Shown here piece by piece: positions 5,636-6,055 of a DNA stretch of 6,055 nucleotides (position 1 is its first letter; each line of letters opens with the position of its first letter). The stretch is from Spirochaetales bacterium. Lineage in GTDB: Bacteria; Spirochaetota; Spirochaetia; SZUA-6; DRHE01. A model generated the notes under the pieces. It was given only the letters and a program-made list of their open reading frames with translations. It was not told where the DNA came from and did no database searches. The translations under genes and the position numbers were made by a program. The stretch spans positions 1 to 6,055 of the forward strand of contig JAFGQJ010000047.1 in the NCBI GenBank assembly GCA_016935715.1, in the 5' to 3' direction.

Positions 5636-5683
5636 TTTTTTTTTTGCTCGAAAATCTTGGCGGGAAGGCTGCGTGCGGGGGTT

Positions 5684-6055
5684 CTATTCGCGGGCGCGCT
5701 TGTCCGGCCGGAGGGTGTTGTTGATCAGCATCTTGTAGCTCATCGGGATCTGCCCCTCGAGGAACCGAATCCCGAAAGCCCCGATATCGTCCCTGCCGAC
5801 CACTTCCTCGAAGCGTACGATGGCGCCCGGGATCGCTATGCTTTCCCTCTGGGTGAGGAGAGAGAATTGAAGCACTGCGGTCTTCCGCACATCCTCCGGC
5901 CTGGCACCGAACAGGAGGACCTTGCTCCCCGAGAAGGACAGGTCCCGGATGATGCATCTCCGGGTTCGTTTTTCGAGCACCAGCGCGGCTTCCTTGCTCT
6001 GGATGCCCATGAGCTTGATCGTGGCGGGATTGAGCTCGATGCGCTCGTCCTTTCT
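5684..6055 (-). CDS. PilZ-domain protein (probable c-di-GMP receptor), 5' part outside the window
   Basis: The last 123 residues are visible and the frame is open to the right edge; the ATG at 6010 is internal. The visible part starts with RKDER, fitting the PilZ RxxxR motif, and continues through RRCIIRDLSFSGSKVLLFG, which supplies the D-x-S-x-x-G motif (DLSFSG). Together these are the residues that grip cyclic-di-GMP. The rest is the PilZ beta barrel: VLQFSLL, IAIPGAIVRFEEV, DIGAFGIRFLEG and the closing helix MSYKMLINNTL. From memory, spirochaetes have a PilZ family with the same RRCI(L/I)RDLSFSG block and a separate N-terminal domain of about 200 residues, so the whole protein is probably over 300 residues. 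PilZ proteins affect motility in Borrelia and Treponema. Here the gene lies 231 bases upstream of flagellin on the same strand, and no intrinsic terminator is seen after its TAG stop. The domain call is firm; a role in this locus is inferred. Confidence 0.9.
   Translation of the reverse strand, partial: RKDERIELNPATIKLMGIQSKEAALVLEKRTRRCIIRDLSFSGSKVLLFGARPEDVRKTAVLQFSLLTQRESIAIPGAIVRFEEVVGRDDIGAFGIRFLEGQIPMSYKMLINNTLRPDKRARE

Noticed and set aside
5635..5645. T-run on the plus strand as a terminator
   Set aside because: No stem-loop precedes it on the plus strand and no plus-strand gene exists; on the minus strand it is an A-tract, more consistent with an upstream promoter element.

Overview
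The window is a flagellar filament locus from a spirochaete. Every gene reads on the minus strand, so transcription runs from high to low coordinates. Both flagellins are 286-residue FlaB-type core flagellins that begin MIINHNMSA and contain ANGIYSDEDRMQIQVEVS, ASHAQFNGMN and QRADLGAYQNR, which are hallmarks of periplasmic FlaB. The order flaB - flaB - flaG - fliD resembles the Treponema flaB1/flaB3-flaG-fliD region. The fairly GC-rich DNA argues against Borrelia and Leptospira and suggests a free-living or gut member of Spirochaetales; the genus cannot be named from this window.

Layout in transcription order: (1) the 3' part of a PilZ-domain (c-di-GMP receptor type) gene, running off the right edge (5684-6055); (2) a 231-base leader/intergenic region with a candidate sigma-28 promoter, a hairpin near the predicted mRNA 5' end and two short GGA-loop hairpins just before the first flagellin; (3) flaB copy 1 (4592-5452); (4) a 274-base spacer with a strong intercistronic hairpin and another GGA-loop hairpin; (5) flaB copy 2 (3457-4317); (6) a 116-base spacer with two hairpins and a Shine-Dalgarno hairpin; (7) flaG (2990-3340); (8) an 83-base GC-rich spacer; (9) fliD (816-2906); (10) the 5' part of an unrecognised helical protein with a GTG start (1-797), running off the left edge.

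The genes fit one job: make the filament subunits (two FlaBs), modulate the filament (FlaG), cap it (FliD), and supply an unidentified product where other bacteria often carry the export chaperones FliS/FliT. The PilZ protein upstream may link the locus to cyclic-di-GMP.

The most interesting feature is post-transcriptional. The leaders of both flagellins and of flaG carry ANGGA motifs, most of them in hairpin loops and one at each Shine-Dalgarno, which is the architecture of CsrA-repressed mRNAs. The Shine-Dalgarno hairpin is repeated almost base for base in front of flaB copy 1 and flaG. CsrA control of flagellin is known in Bacillus subtilis and Borrelia; here it appears to extend to two flagellins and flaG. 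A second oddity is the FliD start: no good ribosome binding site is visible, and the open frame adds a signal-peptide-like hydrophobic stretch ahead of the usual FliD N-terminus. No mobile element, CRISPR array, tRNA or rRNA was seen.
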